From: Telmatactis stephensoni
Lineage: Eukaryota; Cnidaria; Anthozoa; Actiniaria; Isophelliidae
Assembly: GCA_029948255.1 (NCBI GenBank)
Contig: JALIZF010001251.1
Location: 124,001-188,000 of the forward strand
Length of the DNA stretch: 64,000 nucleotides
Reading direction: 5' to 3'
The position numbers and the translations under genes are program-made. Positions 28,601-53,459 of the stretch are shown one piece after another. The notes under the pieces are model-generated. The model did not search any database, was not told where the DNA came from, and was given only the letters and a program-made list of their open reading frames with translations. Positions within the stretch are counted from its first letter, which is position 1. The number at the start of each line of letters is the position of its first letter.

Positions 28601-30371
28601 GGACACCAGATATTAGTAGATGTGCAGGCTCCAAGCCATAATGTACTTTGAGGTGTGTAGCTACTTCAAAACATATACGTGCACCCATACTAAGAGAAAT
28701 ACACAACATTAACTTTTTTGTGGTTCAGGAAAGATTTGCTTTGAAAGGAATTTGGCAATTATGTGGAAGTTTTTAGCTAGGTTGTAAACCACTTGGAAAA
28801 ATGTTTAGTGATATGAAAATGGTACAAATTGTAAAATAATTTGAGAACGTGATTGAGCAATCTTATAATAAATAATAGGGATCTTAAGCACAAAAGACAA
28901 GTATGAGTACAAAATTTGATTAATTAGCATATTATAATACTTGCTGATTACAGTATTCTGCATTTGTTGAGTGCATGCTTTGGTTCCAAGCTCAAATTTG
29001 GAAAAGAGAGAAGAGTTTTTGGAAAAGTTGTTCAGCAGAGTCTTGTACCTAATAGAATCACATATCCTTTCCTGACATGTCTTACTAACTCAAGTTAATC
29101 AGTCAAATTTTGTACTTGTACTTTAATTTGTCTTAAGCTCCCTAATAATTATTCTCAATTATACCTCCTCAAATCATTGTACATCATTTTGCCCAAAACG
29201 TCACTTACATACCTATGTCCCCAGAAAGCAAACTGCCTACTTTTGTCTTCCAAAACTTTGCCAATGTCCCTACAGAGATCTTGGATAACTGGCTGCCATT
29301 CTGTCATAAATGGCTCTTTAAATCTGCCCTCTCTCCCTGGTAGACAAATTGCATAAACTGATAGACAAAAAAAGATTATTAATATTAATAAAAACATAAT
29401 ATTAGTTATTAGTTGATCACTAAAGATGCATATATATGTAATATGTAATTACTGCAGATGTTCTTAAAGCAAATAGTGTCAACAATTTTAATGCAAATTA
29501 GCAACAAAAACAAATTGACTGTTTGGATGAACTTTAATTCTTTCTAATCTAAACAAGAATTGGATTGGAAAAATCTAAATTTGAGGGTTTTGAAGGTTGG
29601 ACCTCTCACTGAGATGATAATCTACTTATTTATAGAAGTTTGTGTCATCCACTAACTACTCCAAACAAACACACATACAGGATTCTTGTGAGAGAAATGA
29701 CTCATTAAACTGCCTATTTTGTTGGTGTTAAAATGGAAGAGTTTTGGGAGAAAATATTGGAATAATTGCTAAATAAGTTGACACATCAAAAGTGTTTATA
29801 TAAGCTTCATAATTTACCTAATGAGGTGAATCTGCAGTAAATTATTAAAATACCACTGAACTCTTTATTCAAAATTTCCCATTCAATTCCTATTCAATTC
29901 CCTCTTTTCGTCGCTTTAGAGAAATGAGGGATTTTTGTCAATGGACAGTCTAAATTCAATAATTTAAACTTAATTAAAAACCAACCTTCTAGATGTAACT
30001 TATTTGAGACGTTGTGAAAGAAATACAGTGATACTCAGCAGGGATATTATAAACTAGAGTTCAGGATCGAATGCTGCACGTTAACAATACTGCCATGGCC
30101 GTGCACCGCGTACAGTACACAAGTACTATTTCTTTCATAGGCAACTGAAATCCTGCAGCAAGATTTTTCTAAAAACTAAAAACAAGGTCACTTGGAGTCA
30201 GTTGTGTATAGAAATTCAAGTACCAGGCTGCTTCACCTTCGATGTTTTCAGGTAGATTTTGAGTCCATTTTCCAGTGTAATAGGATGTTCCTCCACCTGC
30301 CCAAGGAAACACAGCAAATAGACCTTAGCTGCCGGCTTTCTGAATCGACATCGGAGCCATTTGGAGTTCAT
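25635..30371 (-). CDS. OLAH: Type II thioesterase, OLAH-like, frameshifted in exon 1
   Basis: Releases acyl chains from fatty-acid or polyketide synthases. Exons in order: 30371-30237, 29357-29213, 28689-28590, 28131-27959, 26858-26776, 25765-25635 (TGA). Exons 2-6 stay in one frame with GT-AG sites and match animal oleoyl-ACP hydrolase. Visible motifs are YAICLPGREGRF, the nucleophile elbow GHSMG (Ser codon AG|T split by intron 2), WGGTPQ, ILRADL, and the catalytic histidine in GGHFYF. The acidic region CFDGSNDLHD follows the usual order. In exon 1 the family-typical start (FRKPAAKVYLLCF) and the next conserved block (PWAGGGTSYY) lie in different frames, one base short near 30298-30302. So either a sequence error, a null allele or a pseudogene. 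It is head-to-head with rabphilin. Confidence 0.87.
26222..26358. mobile_element. MITE, atattacatg ends
   Basis: Inverted blocks ggagatacaaattttatctt and aagataaaatttgtatctcc, with outer ends atattacatg and catgtaatat. It lies in the last intron of the thioesterase gene. Confidence 0.7.
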
Positions 30372-30775
30372 AACATAAGCATCACTGGAATGGTAAAATT
30401 AGACTTTAAAGTTACATGAATACATCGCTCGGGCCGCACAGCACTATTATTTGAAATTAACTTCTGCATCACGTGATAATACATACTTATGAGTATATTA
30501 TTAACTGCATGTTTGTAGTCGATTACAATTTCTTTTAATAGTTTAAGAGTTTTTTGTAACTTTTAAAGTGAAGGTTGGATTTTTTAGCCATGGAGGGAAT
30601 TTTTTCCCTCATCGGTAGGACATAAGCTGGAGTTTTCCCAAGGTTTGCGGTATTCCTTTGCTGTAACCGCCATGATAAAAACCAAAGGACGAGAGCTCAA
30701 GATTATCAGCTGATCTTGAGCCGAGAAAAGGCTGTCTTAAAACTACTTTTTAATCATTACAATACATGAATTAGC
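30372..30775. promoter_or_regulatory. Shared divergent promoter region (thioesterase and rabphilin)
   Basis: Only 404 bp separate the two start codons, which point away from each other. A CACGTG E-box lies at 30470-30475. I see no clear TATA box. Joint regulation is inference. Confidence 0.5.
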
Positions 30776-45537
<14,762 letters not shown>

Positions 45538-47480
45538 AGGTAAACCTATATAGCTAGTAAAAGGGGCTAGAAGAAAAAAGACATCAGTACAAATCATGGC
45601 TAGCAGTATATTTAAGGAATATAAAACGCGCGCGCATGTCTCTGTACTGTGATATAAACACAATGGAAGATGTAGAGCAAGAGAAAAGCAAGCTTAGGAA
45701 CACGATGGGTAGCAAGGTGTTTTCTCTTGCTTTTTGATTGATCTACATCTTTCAGAGTGTTTGTATCACAGCACAAAGACATATGCAATCGTTTTGCTTT
45801 TAAAAGTAAAAATATTTCGACGTTTTTGTGTAAGCCATGTCTCTGTCCTCTGATATATATATACACACGGTCGCCAGCCAATCAGCGCGCTCGTTATATC
45901 TCAAATGTTATATAGATTTTGTATGGGTGCTGTTGTGCCATGTCAGTGCTGTATTATTTATAAATTTCAAATTTCATAGTCTAACAAAATATCTATTGGT
46001 TGATCGGACTAAAAATATGCATTTCACCCTGCAGTTCCTGTCAAGGCATTTACAAATTGCAGACTATGAAATCAAAGTCTAGGTAGCTGTGATTTGTTAG
46101 AATTCAGTGGAAAACACCATTTATGTATTTTCAGATCATCCATCTTCAATGGCAGACTGATGTACAAGTTTGCATGCCATTAATGGTGCCCATATAACTG
46201 CAATATAAAGTACTTTTCTGGAATAATTTGGCCGTGCTGCTTGGTACAATATATAAAGTATAATAAGATGTATATTCAAGTAACAGCACACATGAACAAT
46301 ATTAAATTATAGTATTATTAATTTTCAAGACATAAAGTGGCTAAAAGTGCTTTGTCTACCATTGTGAATAGTAAATGTCTATAGACTGTATACTGCATAT
46401 ACCGTAAATACAAGGTGAAACCATCAACGAACAATAGAAAATACATTTGGTTTGGAAGAACTTTCTCACGTTGATAATCCCAAGGGTAGATTCAGTTAAA
46501 ACTCACTACATTCTCATCGTCCAGAAATGAAAGAATTTCATCAGCCATTCATCTGAAAGGCATTGATGTATGTTTCTGATTGGTTGAGCACCAGCAATGG
46601 TTGACCAATCAGGAAATAGACGGTTACCATGGCTACCAAGGTCACGTGATCCGAGATTCAGATGACTATCTTATGGTTTAAACTACCAAAACCAAGACAA
46701 TTGTTGCAGCTTGGCTCTGCAATTAAAATATTTATTATGGGTTGTGCTGGAGAAAAAACATTCTTTATAGTGGTATTTGATCAGTGATAAAAGGAAATGC
46801 ATTTTAAAATTTGTTACAATTATGTGTACTGATTTAAATAAAGAATCAAAATACAATGTTGATAATAATAATTGTCTTACAAATGCTATGACAAAAGCAG
46901 ATGCAGGATTTCTAAATAGAAGTGAGTTTTTTTGGATGCTCCAGCGTACAAGAGCGTTGCTACATTGAATGTTAACATAGTGCGTGTGCAAATTATTTAC
47001 AGGAAAAATTACAGGAGCGCGCAAGCATCCGTGAGCTTTTCCGGAAACTAAAGCACAAACATAACAGAAATTGGAACCTGGAAATAGCGCGTCATTTGAG
47101 AAAGAGCTGGATACTTAACCAAGATCGTCAGTGGCCTTCCTTAGAAACGGGTCCCTGGAGTCGTGCGACTGGTACTCAAGATCCTCTCCTTGGTGCACAC
47201 AGGCAACCAAAGCTCAAAAGTAGACTTGTTTGACTTGATTTTTGGGTTCAGAATAAAATTCAAAATTCCTTCAAGTAAGCGAGAAAAAAGGTTATTTATG
47301 CTTTCACTCGGGTGACTGATCAATCTAGAGAAATCTGAACATGCTGCTTTGACTGAGCTTGTTTACAGGGGCCATATAAAACTACCAAACATTTCAGTAT
47401 GGACTAATTTGGCTATGGACTCATGCCCATAGCCGGTTTAATAAATTCATAATCATTTAATTTTATAAACTTACAATTCT
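45538..47480. other. Rabphilin 3' flank and spacer
   Basis: No supported gene. It contains a diverged foldback (45645-45780: gtgatataaacac and gtgtttgtatcac) and a patch with two opposed CCAAT boxes (gattggttga near 46577, gaccaatcag near 46603), ggttaccatggctacc (46622-46637) and a CACGTG (about 46643). The proximal part should include the rabphilin 3' UTR. Confidence 0.5.
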
Positions 47481-47654
47481 CAATAAATTATTCTTGGCCC
47501 CAGTAAAGGTGGGGGCTATATAACGCCAAAGCATGACAATTGATTCATTAATTGTTATGCACACCCCACCCAAGGGAAAAGCAGCATGCTCAAAACAGAA
47601 ACTAAGAGAGCCCTCTAAGGCAATATTAACTTGCTAGGAAGGTGCTCAGAATCA

Positions 47655-47880
47655 GCTGCCCTTGCTAATCTGACTCAGAGGAACCTTCACTACATTTAAG
47701 ATTAAGATGATTAATAATTGTGTAGGCTGTATCTGCTGCCCTTGCTAATCAGACACAAGCTCACAGCTTAAACATAACAATGGAACATTGTCCTAATTGC
47801 TGCCCTTGCTAATCAATCAGAACCATGAACCAAGAGGTGTTCATAAAGACAGACACTGCTGCCCCTGCTAATCAGGTCTG
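47655..47880 (-). repeat. Four copies of GCTGCCC(T/C)TGCTAATC at the element 3' end
   Basis: Copies near 47657, 47731, 47800 and 47857 with irregular spacing (about 57-75 bp), just beyond the recombinase stop. They probably form part of the terminal repeat system of the Ngaro-like element. Confidence 0.8.
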
Positions 47881-47934
47881 TCATCATGAAGGAGTTACCA
47901 TGAAAACACCCCCTGCCTGTTTCCAAAGTATCAT

Positions 47935-48849
47935 TTAATTAGATAAGGATTGAATACGAATATATTTTAAGAATGCATTTGATTTCCATCGCCCCATGGA
48001 TCTGATCTGAGCATCGGACATCCCTCTATCAGCTGCGTATGATGCAGCCCCAATGCGAAAGCTATGCCCTTTGTACCTAGTAGGGTCAAGACCACAAAAC
48101 TTAAGGACTGTTGAAAGCTTCTCTGTAAACACTGACCTGGACACTGGGCTACCATCTGGCATTCGAAACAGTGCACCTGAACTGTATCCCCGGAGTTGTA
48201 AGTAATGCAGAACATGCTCAACAGGACAAAATATATCTTGACGCGAGATGATCAAGGAAAAAGGCCGCTGGTTATAACTGTGCTTAAAATTATGAAAAAT
48301 GACCTTAATTGCCTCCACTTCATTGTTGTTATTCAAAAGCTTGGTCACTTGGTGCAATTGAAAAGTATGGCCTGAAGAGGATGCTGTTATTTCACCAACT
48401 CTTGAAAATGTGAAAAATGCAAATAAGCACATTGCTTGAAATTGGCATGTGTTGTATTGAGAGTCAACAATCTGCGTTGAAGCTCTGAGAATTTTATGCA
48501 AAATAGGTAAAGTAATTGGTAACCTACTGTCAAGCCGAGATCCAATTTTTCCATAACCTTTTAGCATTTGCAAAATAAAAAAGACTTTAGTTGGGTCCGA
48601 AAACCCCGCCAATTTATGGCTATACCCTATTGCTGATACATATGTTTGAACAGTTGATGGTGCATATTTTCGATGGTACAGATGGGCGATAAAAAGTGCT
48701 ACAGTAGAAGGAGAAAGGGGGATTGCTGCCGGAGTACCTGGCAAAACGTCAGTGACAAATTGATAAAAAAGCTTCCACGCCCTCTTGTATGTGGGAACAG
48801 ATGATGGTTGTAAGCTCGATTGCACCAGATGGGAAACTACAGCTGCCAA
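47935..48849 (-). CDS. Tyrosine recombinase of the retrotransposon
   Basis: 304 residues, uninterrupted. It inserts circular cDNA copies without target duplication in DIRS-type elements. Catalytic set: R150 (FSRVGE), K189, H262 and R265 (GHSFRIG), W288 (GRW) replacing the second His, and the nucleophile Y296 (KYIR). An N-terminal SAM-like core-binding region covers about residues 10-95. It overlaps the end of the RNase H frame by a few bases, typical of these compact elements. All catalytic residues are present, so it may still encode active enzyme. Confidence 0.9.
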   Translation of the reverse strand: MAAVVSHLVQSSLQPSSVPTYKRAWKLFYQFVTDVLPGTPAAIPLSPSTVALFIAHLYHRKYAPSTVQTYVSAIGYSHKLAGFSDPTKVFFILQMLKGYGKIGSRLDSRLPITLPILHKILRASTQIVDSQYNTCQFQAMCLFAFFTFSRVGEITASSSGHTFQLHQVTKLLNNNNEVEAIKVIFHNFKHSYNQRPFSLIISRQDIFCPVEHVLHYLQLRGYSSGALFRMPDGSPVSRSVFTEKLSTVLKFCGLDPTRYKGHSFRIGAASYAADRGMSDAQIRSMGRWKSNAFLKYIRIQSLSN

Positions 48850-49290
48850 TTCTGTGGCTGCAGCTGAGAGGGGATGACTGTAGGTGACCGATCCATGGAG
48901 GGAGGAGCCAGTTGTAGAAATTTCTGAATCTGTAATCGAGACAAAGAGTCGGCTAGATGGTTTTTGACACCTGGCACATGCTTAGCTTTGAACAAAATAT
49001 TATGCTTCAAACAAATTAAGACTAGCTTTCGCACAAAAAAACATAAGTTGTGGATCTTTACAAGACTGTTTGTTGATCACATGCACCAGAGCCTCATTGT
49101 CAGTGAAAAACAAGATACAGCGATTCTTCATTTCGTGACCCCATAACAACACACTAAGGACAATGGGGTAAAATTCCAGAGTTGCAATATTGTAAGAGGT
49201 CCAGGCCTCTGGCCAGGGCCCATAGCACCATTTCTTGCCAAAAATTGCCCCAAAACCCATTGCCCCTGAAGCATCCGTGTAAAGGTTTAA
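48837..49290 (-). pseudogene. RNase H region of the retrotransposon, frameshifted
   Basis: Two frames cover it. The first has YTDASGAMGFGAIF (catalytic Asp), then LEFYPIVLSVLLWG and FFTDNEALVHVIN (second acidic residue). The second has HVPGVKNHLADSLSRL (last acidic residue). The switch occurs at a run of T (minus strand) near 49040. A separate switch separates it from the RT frame near 49320. Confidence 0.85.
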
Positions 49291-49300
49291 AAAGTTAGAA

Positions 49301-50242
49301 TTATACCACTGGTCTTCTAGAAAAATTAAAGGACTTGTAATTAAAGTCTGCTAGAAAGTCTCTCCAGACTTTCAAATCCTCTTTGACCTGAGGTTTGCGT
49401 AAGAATGCCCTGCCTGGAACAATTACAGAACATGCAAAATTCAAAAGACCTGCCAAAGATTGGATTTCTTTCAAGGTCACCTTTCTCCTTCGTAGAAAAT
49501 CACTTATCAACTGTTTGCATTTCAATATTTTATCCGTGGGCAGGCGGGCTTCTAACCTAATGGAGTTCAACTCAATTCCTGCAAAGGACAAGGTTGTCGC
49601 AGGGCCACAAGTTTTTTCTGGTGCTATGGGAACTCCCAGATAGGTACAGAGATCAACAAATAATGAAAGTTGGTTTTGACCGGCCTCAAAAGATTGAGCA
49701 ACAATAAAAAAGTCATCTAATAAGTGAATAACGTGATTAATTTTCAATTTGTCACGAGCCATCCATTCCAATGCTGTGCTGAAAAGCTCAAAAGTCCTAC
49801 ATGAACTTGAGCAGCCCATGGGCATGCATTTGTCAAAGTAATACTGATCCTTCCATTTGATTCCCAGGACCCTATAATCATCAGGATGAATAGGAATGAT
49901 ACGAAAAGCATTCTTAATGTCTGTTTTACTCAAAAAACAGCCTTGGCCCACAGACCTAATCAATCTTATCGCATCTGAGATGGTGGCATAATGGACACTG
50001 GAAAATTCCTCAGGAATACTGTCATTGACTGAGGACCCCCTTGGATATGACAAATGATGTATTAACCGAAATTCACCTGGGGTCTTCTTAGGAATGACAC
50101 CTAATGGTGAAACTCTGAAGGGTGAAAAGGGGGGCTGTGAATAAGGGCCAGAAATGCGGCCTGCTTGAACTTCCTTTTGTAACTTAATGTCCACCACTTC
50201 TGGATTTTGTAAAGCAGACATTAAATTGCCTGACGTACTCAC
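49301..50242 (-). CDS. Reverse transcriptase of the retrotransposon
   Basis: 313 residues. RT boxes: SPLGVIPKK, FRLIHHLSYP, the first catalytic Asp in SKTDIKNAFR (D108), PMGCSSSC (141-148), LLDDFF (174-179, the YxDD equivalent), APEKT and FAGIELNS. These match DIRS/Ngaro enzymes better than Gypsy ones. The frame ends early at a stop just where RNase H should continue; a one-base frame change restores homology. The upstream ATG is within the domain, so the true start is further 5', joined to the gag end. Confidence 0.88.
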   Translation of the reverse strand: MSTSGNLMSALQNPEVVDIKLQKEVQAGRISGPYSQPPFSPFRVSPLGVIPKKTPGEFRLIHHLSYPRGSSVNDSIPEEFSSVHYATISDAIRLIRSVGQGCFLSKTDIKNAFRIIPIHPDDYRVLGIKWKDQYYFDKCMPMGCSSSCRTFELFSTALEWMARDKLKINHVIHLLDDFFIVAQSFEAGQNQLSLFVDLCTYLGVPIAPEKTCGPATTLSFAGIELNSIRLEARLPTDKILKCKQLISDFLRRRKVTLKEIQSLAGLLNFACSVIVPGRAFLRKPQVKEDLKVWRDFLADFNYKSFNFSRRPVV

Positions 50243-50373
50243 AAGAACTTATTCCACCATCCTGATGAATTGGGAAACCAAATGTAAAACCAGCAACAAG
50301 TTCAGTTACAATGGAATGGTCATAGCCTGACAAAAAGAAACTCAATCTGTCTACTTGGAGAGGTGTTGGAAGA

Positions 50374-51381
50374 TTATTTGGAATTTGAGGTGGTGGACAA
50401 GGGCTTGGCAGCCTGAGTGGATGGTCTAGAGGCTTTACTTTGGCCACGAAAATTGCAATTTTTGGCTGCATGAGAGCCTTCACATTTAAAACAACGATGC
50501 TTATATGAACAACCACTGCAGTCTACACCCTTACTGAACCTAAAGCAATACCCATTAGGAGGTTTGTCAGGTCTGAATTTGTTCAGTGAAGTCTGCGAGG
50601 GGAACTTTGCAGGTGCCAGCTGCTGTGATCTTATCCATAATTCCCAATGAGTAGTGCCCCATGGGAAAAGTTCAGGCTGAGATTGCCTCATAAATCTAAA
50701 ATTCTCATCATAGAATCTCCAATTATTTCCTCTGGCTGCCAAATCCTGTACCACCTCCCCATACTTCATGAGGGCAGGGGACTCAGCTGGATATTTACGA
50801 CAATAAACTCCCACGAAAACATGGAAACAATTAATCCAAGATTCAATTGACATATTTTTCTTTGATTTGGAGACAGGCTCGAGACATAAAGATGGTGCTT
50901 TGTTGCCCTCCTGGTTCTGGAATGTCAGCTGGAATTTATCTTCCAGCACCGGATTGCTTAATAGCAAGCTGATATCAAAATACTCATTGTTCCAAATTTT
51001 ACCTTTGATCTTCTCAGACACCCGGGAGTCAATTGCTAAGCTAGGTGAAGTGAAAATGGCACTTGGTACTGCATGGGTAACCACCTCTGAACCAACTTGG
51101 GTAATACCTGCTAAAGCTGATTGGGCACTGGCCAAGGCATTGTTAACTACAGTATCCACAGGACTTGATGGTAGGGAAGCTGCTGATGTGGCTGCCTGTG
51201 ACTGCACCAGTGGAGCCTCAACTAATGATGCTGCACTAGACATCGATTGAGAAGGCTGGTTGTGAGGCATTGGTGTGGAAGATGGAGTGGAACCAGACGC
51301 CAGACGCTGTGCGATGTGCTGTGCACATCTGTGCTGTGCTGTGCAAGCAAATATTCCATATAGATAAACGTACCTCAACAA
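50374..51381 (-). CDS. Gag-like protein of the retrotransposon
   Basis: 335 residues. The Ala/Ser/Pro-rich N-terminus is followed by a capsid-like middle (WINCFHVFVGVYCRKYP, WELWIRSQQL) and a C-terminal Cys/His cluster (CFRFSKGVDCSGC, CFKCEGSHAAKNC), which is a nucleic-acid-binding knuckle. It is the first frame of the element. The short CTGTG-rich tract at 51308-51347 lies in its N-terminal part and may place the true start further in. Confidence 0.8.
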   Translation of the reverse strand: MLRYVYLYGIFACTAQHRCAQHIAQRLASGSTPSSTPMPHNQPSQSMSSAASLVEAPLVQSQAATSAASLPSSPVDTVVNNALASAQSALAGITQVGSEVVTHAVPSAIFTSPSLAIDSRVSEKIKGKIWNNEYFDISLLLSNPVLEDKFQLTFQNQEGNKAPSLCLEPVSKSKKNMSIESWINCFHVFVGVYCRKYPAESPALMKYGEVVQDLAARGNNWRFYDENFRFMRQSQPELFPWGTTHWELWIRSQQLAPAKFPSQTSLNKFRPDKPPNGYCFRFSKGVDCSGCSYKHRCFKCEGSHAAKNCNFRGQSKASRPSTQAAKPLSTTSNSK

Positions 51382-51651
51382 CAGAAGTGATATTATGTCA
51401 TAAAGTTTGTAAATTTAGCGATTTTTTCTTGTTCTTCTACCTTGGAGCCACGAAGTGGGAAGGCAACACACTAGCGATCTCCAATCTGATCTTTCAAATC
51501 AACTTGTTTCGAGGACGGTTTTTTCGGCAATTTTTCTTGCCAATTTGAACCTTCTCCTGAAGAGATCACAACGATAATTAAAAGCGTTCAAAAAAGTTGT
51601 GTGTTCACTCAAGTTGCACCTAGCTGCTGAGGCTTGAACTAACTGCATAAC

Positions 51652-52000
51652 TGTAAGTGTTTTCATACAAAATTTCGTTTTTTGAAAATTCGTATCTCCT
51701 GCTTGATTTTTCAACTAATATCCTTCAAACTTCACACTTTTACTGATTTTGGTGTGCTCTTTCCAGCCACGGTCACCGTTTTTAAGTTTGGGAACTTTTG
51801 GAATTACAATAAAAAGCCGTTAGTATGAAATGACTGTAGCAATTCACAAAATACGTCATTTACACGTATAAGATTGCAGAATACGTCTTGGTAACAGTCA
51901 TATTCGGATTCAGCATGAAAAATCGGTTTAGAATAGTTATGTTACCAGCCTCTACCCCAAAATGCCTCCAGGTATCTGATTTTTTGAAAATGCGCCTTGT
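51652..52000. mobile_element. Single-arm relative of the 8871-9560 foldback
   Basis: Shares ttttcatacaaaatttcg, tttaagtttgggaacttttg, gccgttagtatgaaatgact and tctaccccaaaatgcc with the right arm of the foldback at 8871-9560, including the terminal tgcgccttgt. The other arm is absent. Confidence 0.8.
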
Positions 52001-52720
52001 CCTAGATGCGCGCGGGATGGGGGATGATTCCCTGGGATGAAATCGCCCAATAACAATCGCCCTCAGTATAGTCATCAGCAATCAAGGTCAATTCTCGATA
52101 TTTTTTATTTACAAATTTAAAAGTTCACCACATTTGTACTAATATCATAAGAAAACATTTCTTGACTCCTGGGGCCAGTTCATAAATGCCTGATTAGCGA
52201 TTAAAATGATTTCTTACTAGGCTTAGTGATAATCAGACTTTCAAGAACTTCCAGGTTAGGCCTGACGTTTAACACAAATGATGGTTTTACCATTAAAATC
52301 AATTATTCTAAAAAAAGCTGTAAAGAACATCATCTCTTGTAATTTTCAACACTTATCATCTGTAAACGCAAGTTAAATTGTTCTTTTTAACTCAATATAT
52401 TTATGTACATTGTATGATTGAACATAGGACTTTCCTACAGCCATTGACTGGTACACACAGCCCATTCACGCCGACTTATTTAGCTATGTGTAACTTGTCA
52501 GACTTTTAATGTTTTATACTTCAAAGTGTTTCTTGCTTAATGTGAAAAGCAACATAAATAAAATGCTATGTACAAACATACAAATAGTATTTATACAAGA
52601 TTATAGGCTTTTTGCAGGTCCTGGTCACAGTCACACAAGACAGAAGTATCAGCTTTAATCACAAATCAGAAATAAGCACCTCCAAATTAGCATTTTTCAT
52701 GAGTTTGAGTATTTTTTATT

Positions 52721-53290
52721 GTAATACCATGATCACCTCGGGATCTATTGTCTTTGGAGGGACGTTTAATCGCTAACATCCCTCCCTCATGAATAGAAAG
52801 AGGGAAAATTAGTTCTAATATTCCCTCATTAATTATGAATGAGGGATGATTAGAACTAATCGTCCCTCATCCATAATTAATGAGGGACGATTAGAACTAA
52901 TCGTCCCTCATGTTATTCATGAGTGGTTGTCCCTCATTTAACGCAATCATCGGGACGATCGGGACAACTTTGCACGCTGTCCTGAAACTCTATAACTTTC
53001 TAACGCACCGATACCTCTTACCACTGCACACTCTTACGCGTGTGGGATCTATGCATTCTATTTTGCGCATGAGCATAACGACACAAAGAAAGCATTTAGC
53101 TTTCGAATTGATTAACAACCTATAAATATACTTGTTCATTGTAAGTATATAACAAAGAAATCTATTTTCGAAAGTCCCCAGAGAACAGGGTTACGCACAA
53201 TTGGTAAAAGAATTGTATAATATTTTCAAGTTTTGGATGAACAAACAGCGAAGTATATTTCGTTTATTTCCTCGGTGATCATGGTATTAC
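52721..53290. mobile_element. Foldback element, gtaataccatgatcacctcg ends
   Basis: The outer inverted ends pair exactly for about 20 bp (right end ggtgatcatggtattac). The left part holds repeated gagggacgattagaactaat blocks in both orientations. No gene is supported in the interior (52930-53270). Confidence 0.75.
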
Positions 53291-53293
53291 AAA

Positions 53294-53453
53294 GTAATAC
53301 CATGACTCCTTCGGGATATTAGTGATTAAATGTCCCCTCAGCCTCGGGAGGTTTAGTAAAAGTCCCTCGGCCTACGGCCTCGGGACTTCCACTAAACCTC
53401 CCTCGGCTTCGGGGACATTTAATCACTAATATCCCTCAGGGTCATGGTATTAC
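53294..53453. mobile_element. Palindromic element sharing ends with its neighbour
   Basis: gtaataccatgactcc at the left and its near inverse at the right. The arms pair through gatattagtgattaaatgtcccc and its complement and meet at ggcctacggcc. It starts 3 bp after the end of the 52721-53290 element and has the same first ten bases. Confidence 0.8.
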
Positions 53454-53459
53454 TTATAA

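Larger units (their letters stand above)
47500..51390 (-). mobile_element. Tyrosine-recombinase retrotransposon (Ngaro/DIRS type)
   Basis: Order on the minus strand: gag-like, reverse transcriptase, RNase H, tyrosine recombinase, then a 3' repeat region. Having a recombinase in place of an integrase, and no methyltransferase, fits the Ngaro branch of DIRS elements. Both RT to RNase H and RNase H itself need frame changes, while gag and recombinase are open. I could not find the matching 5' half of the split direct repeats, so the 5' limit is a guess. Confidence 0.85.
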
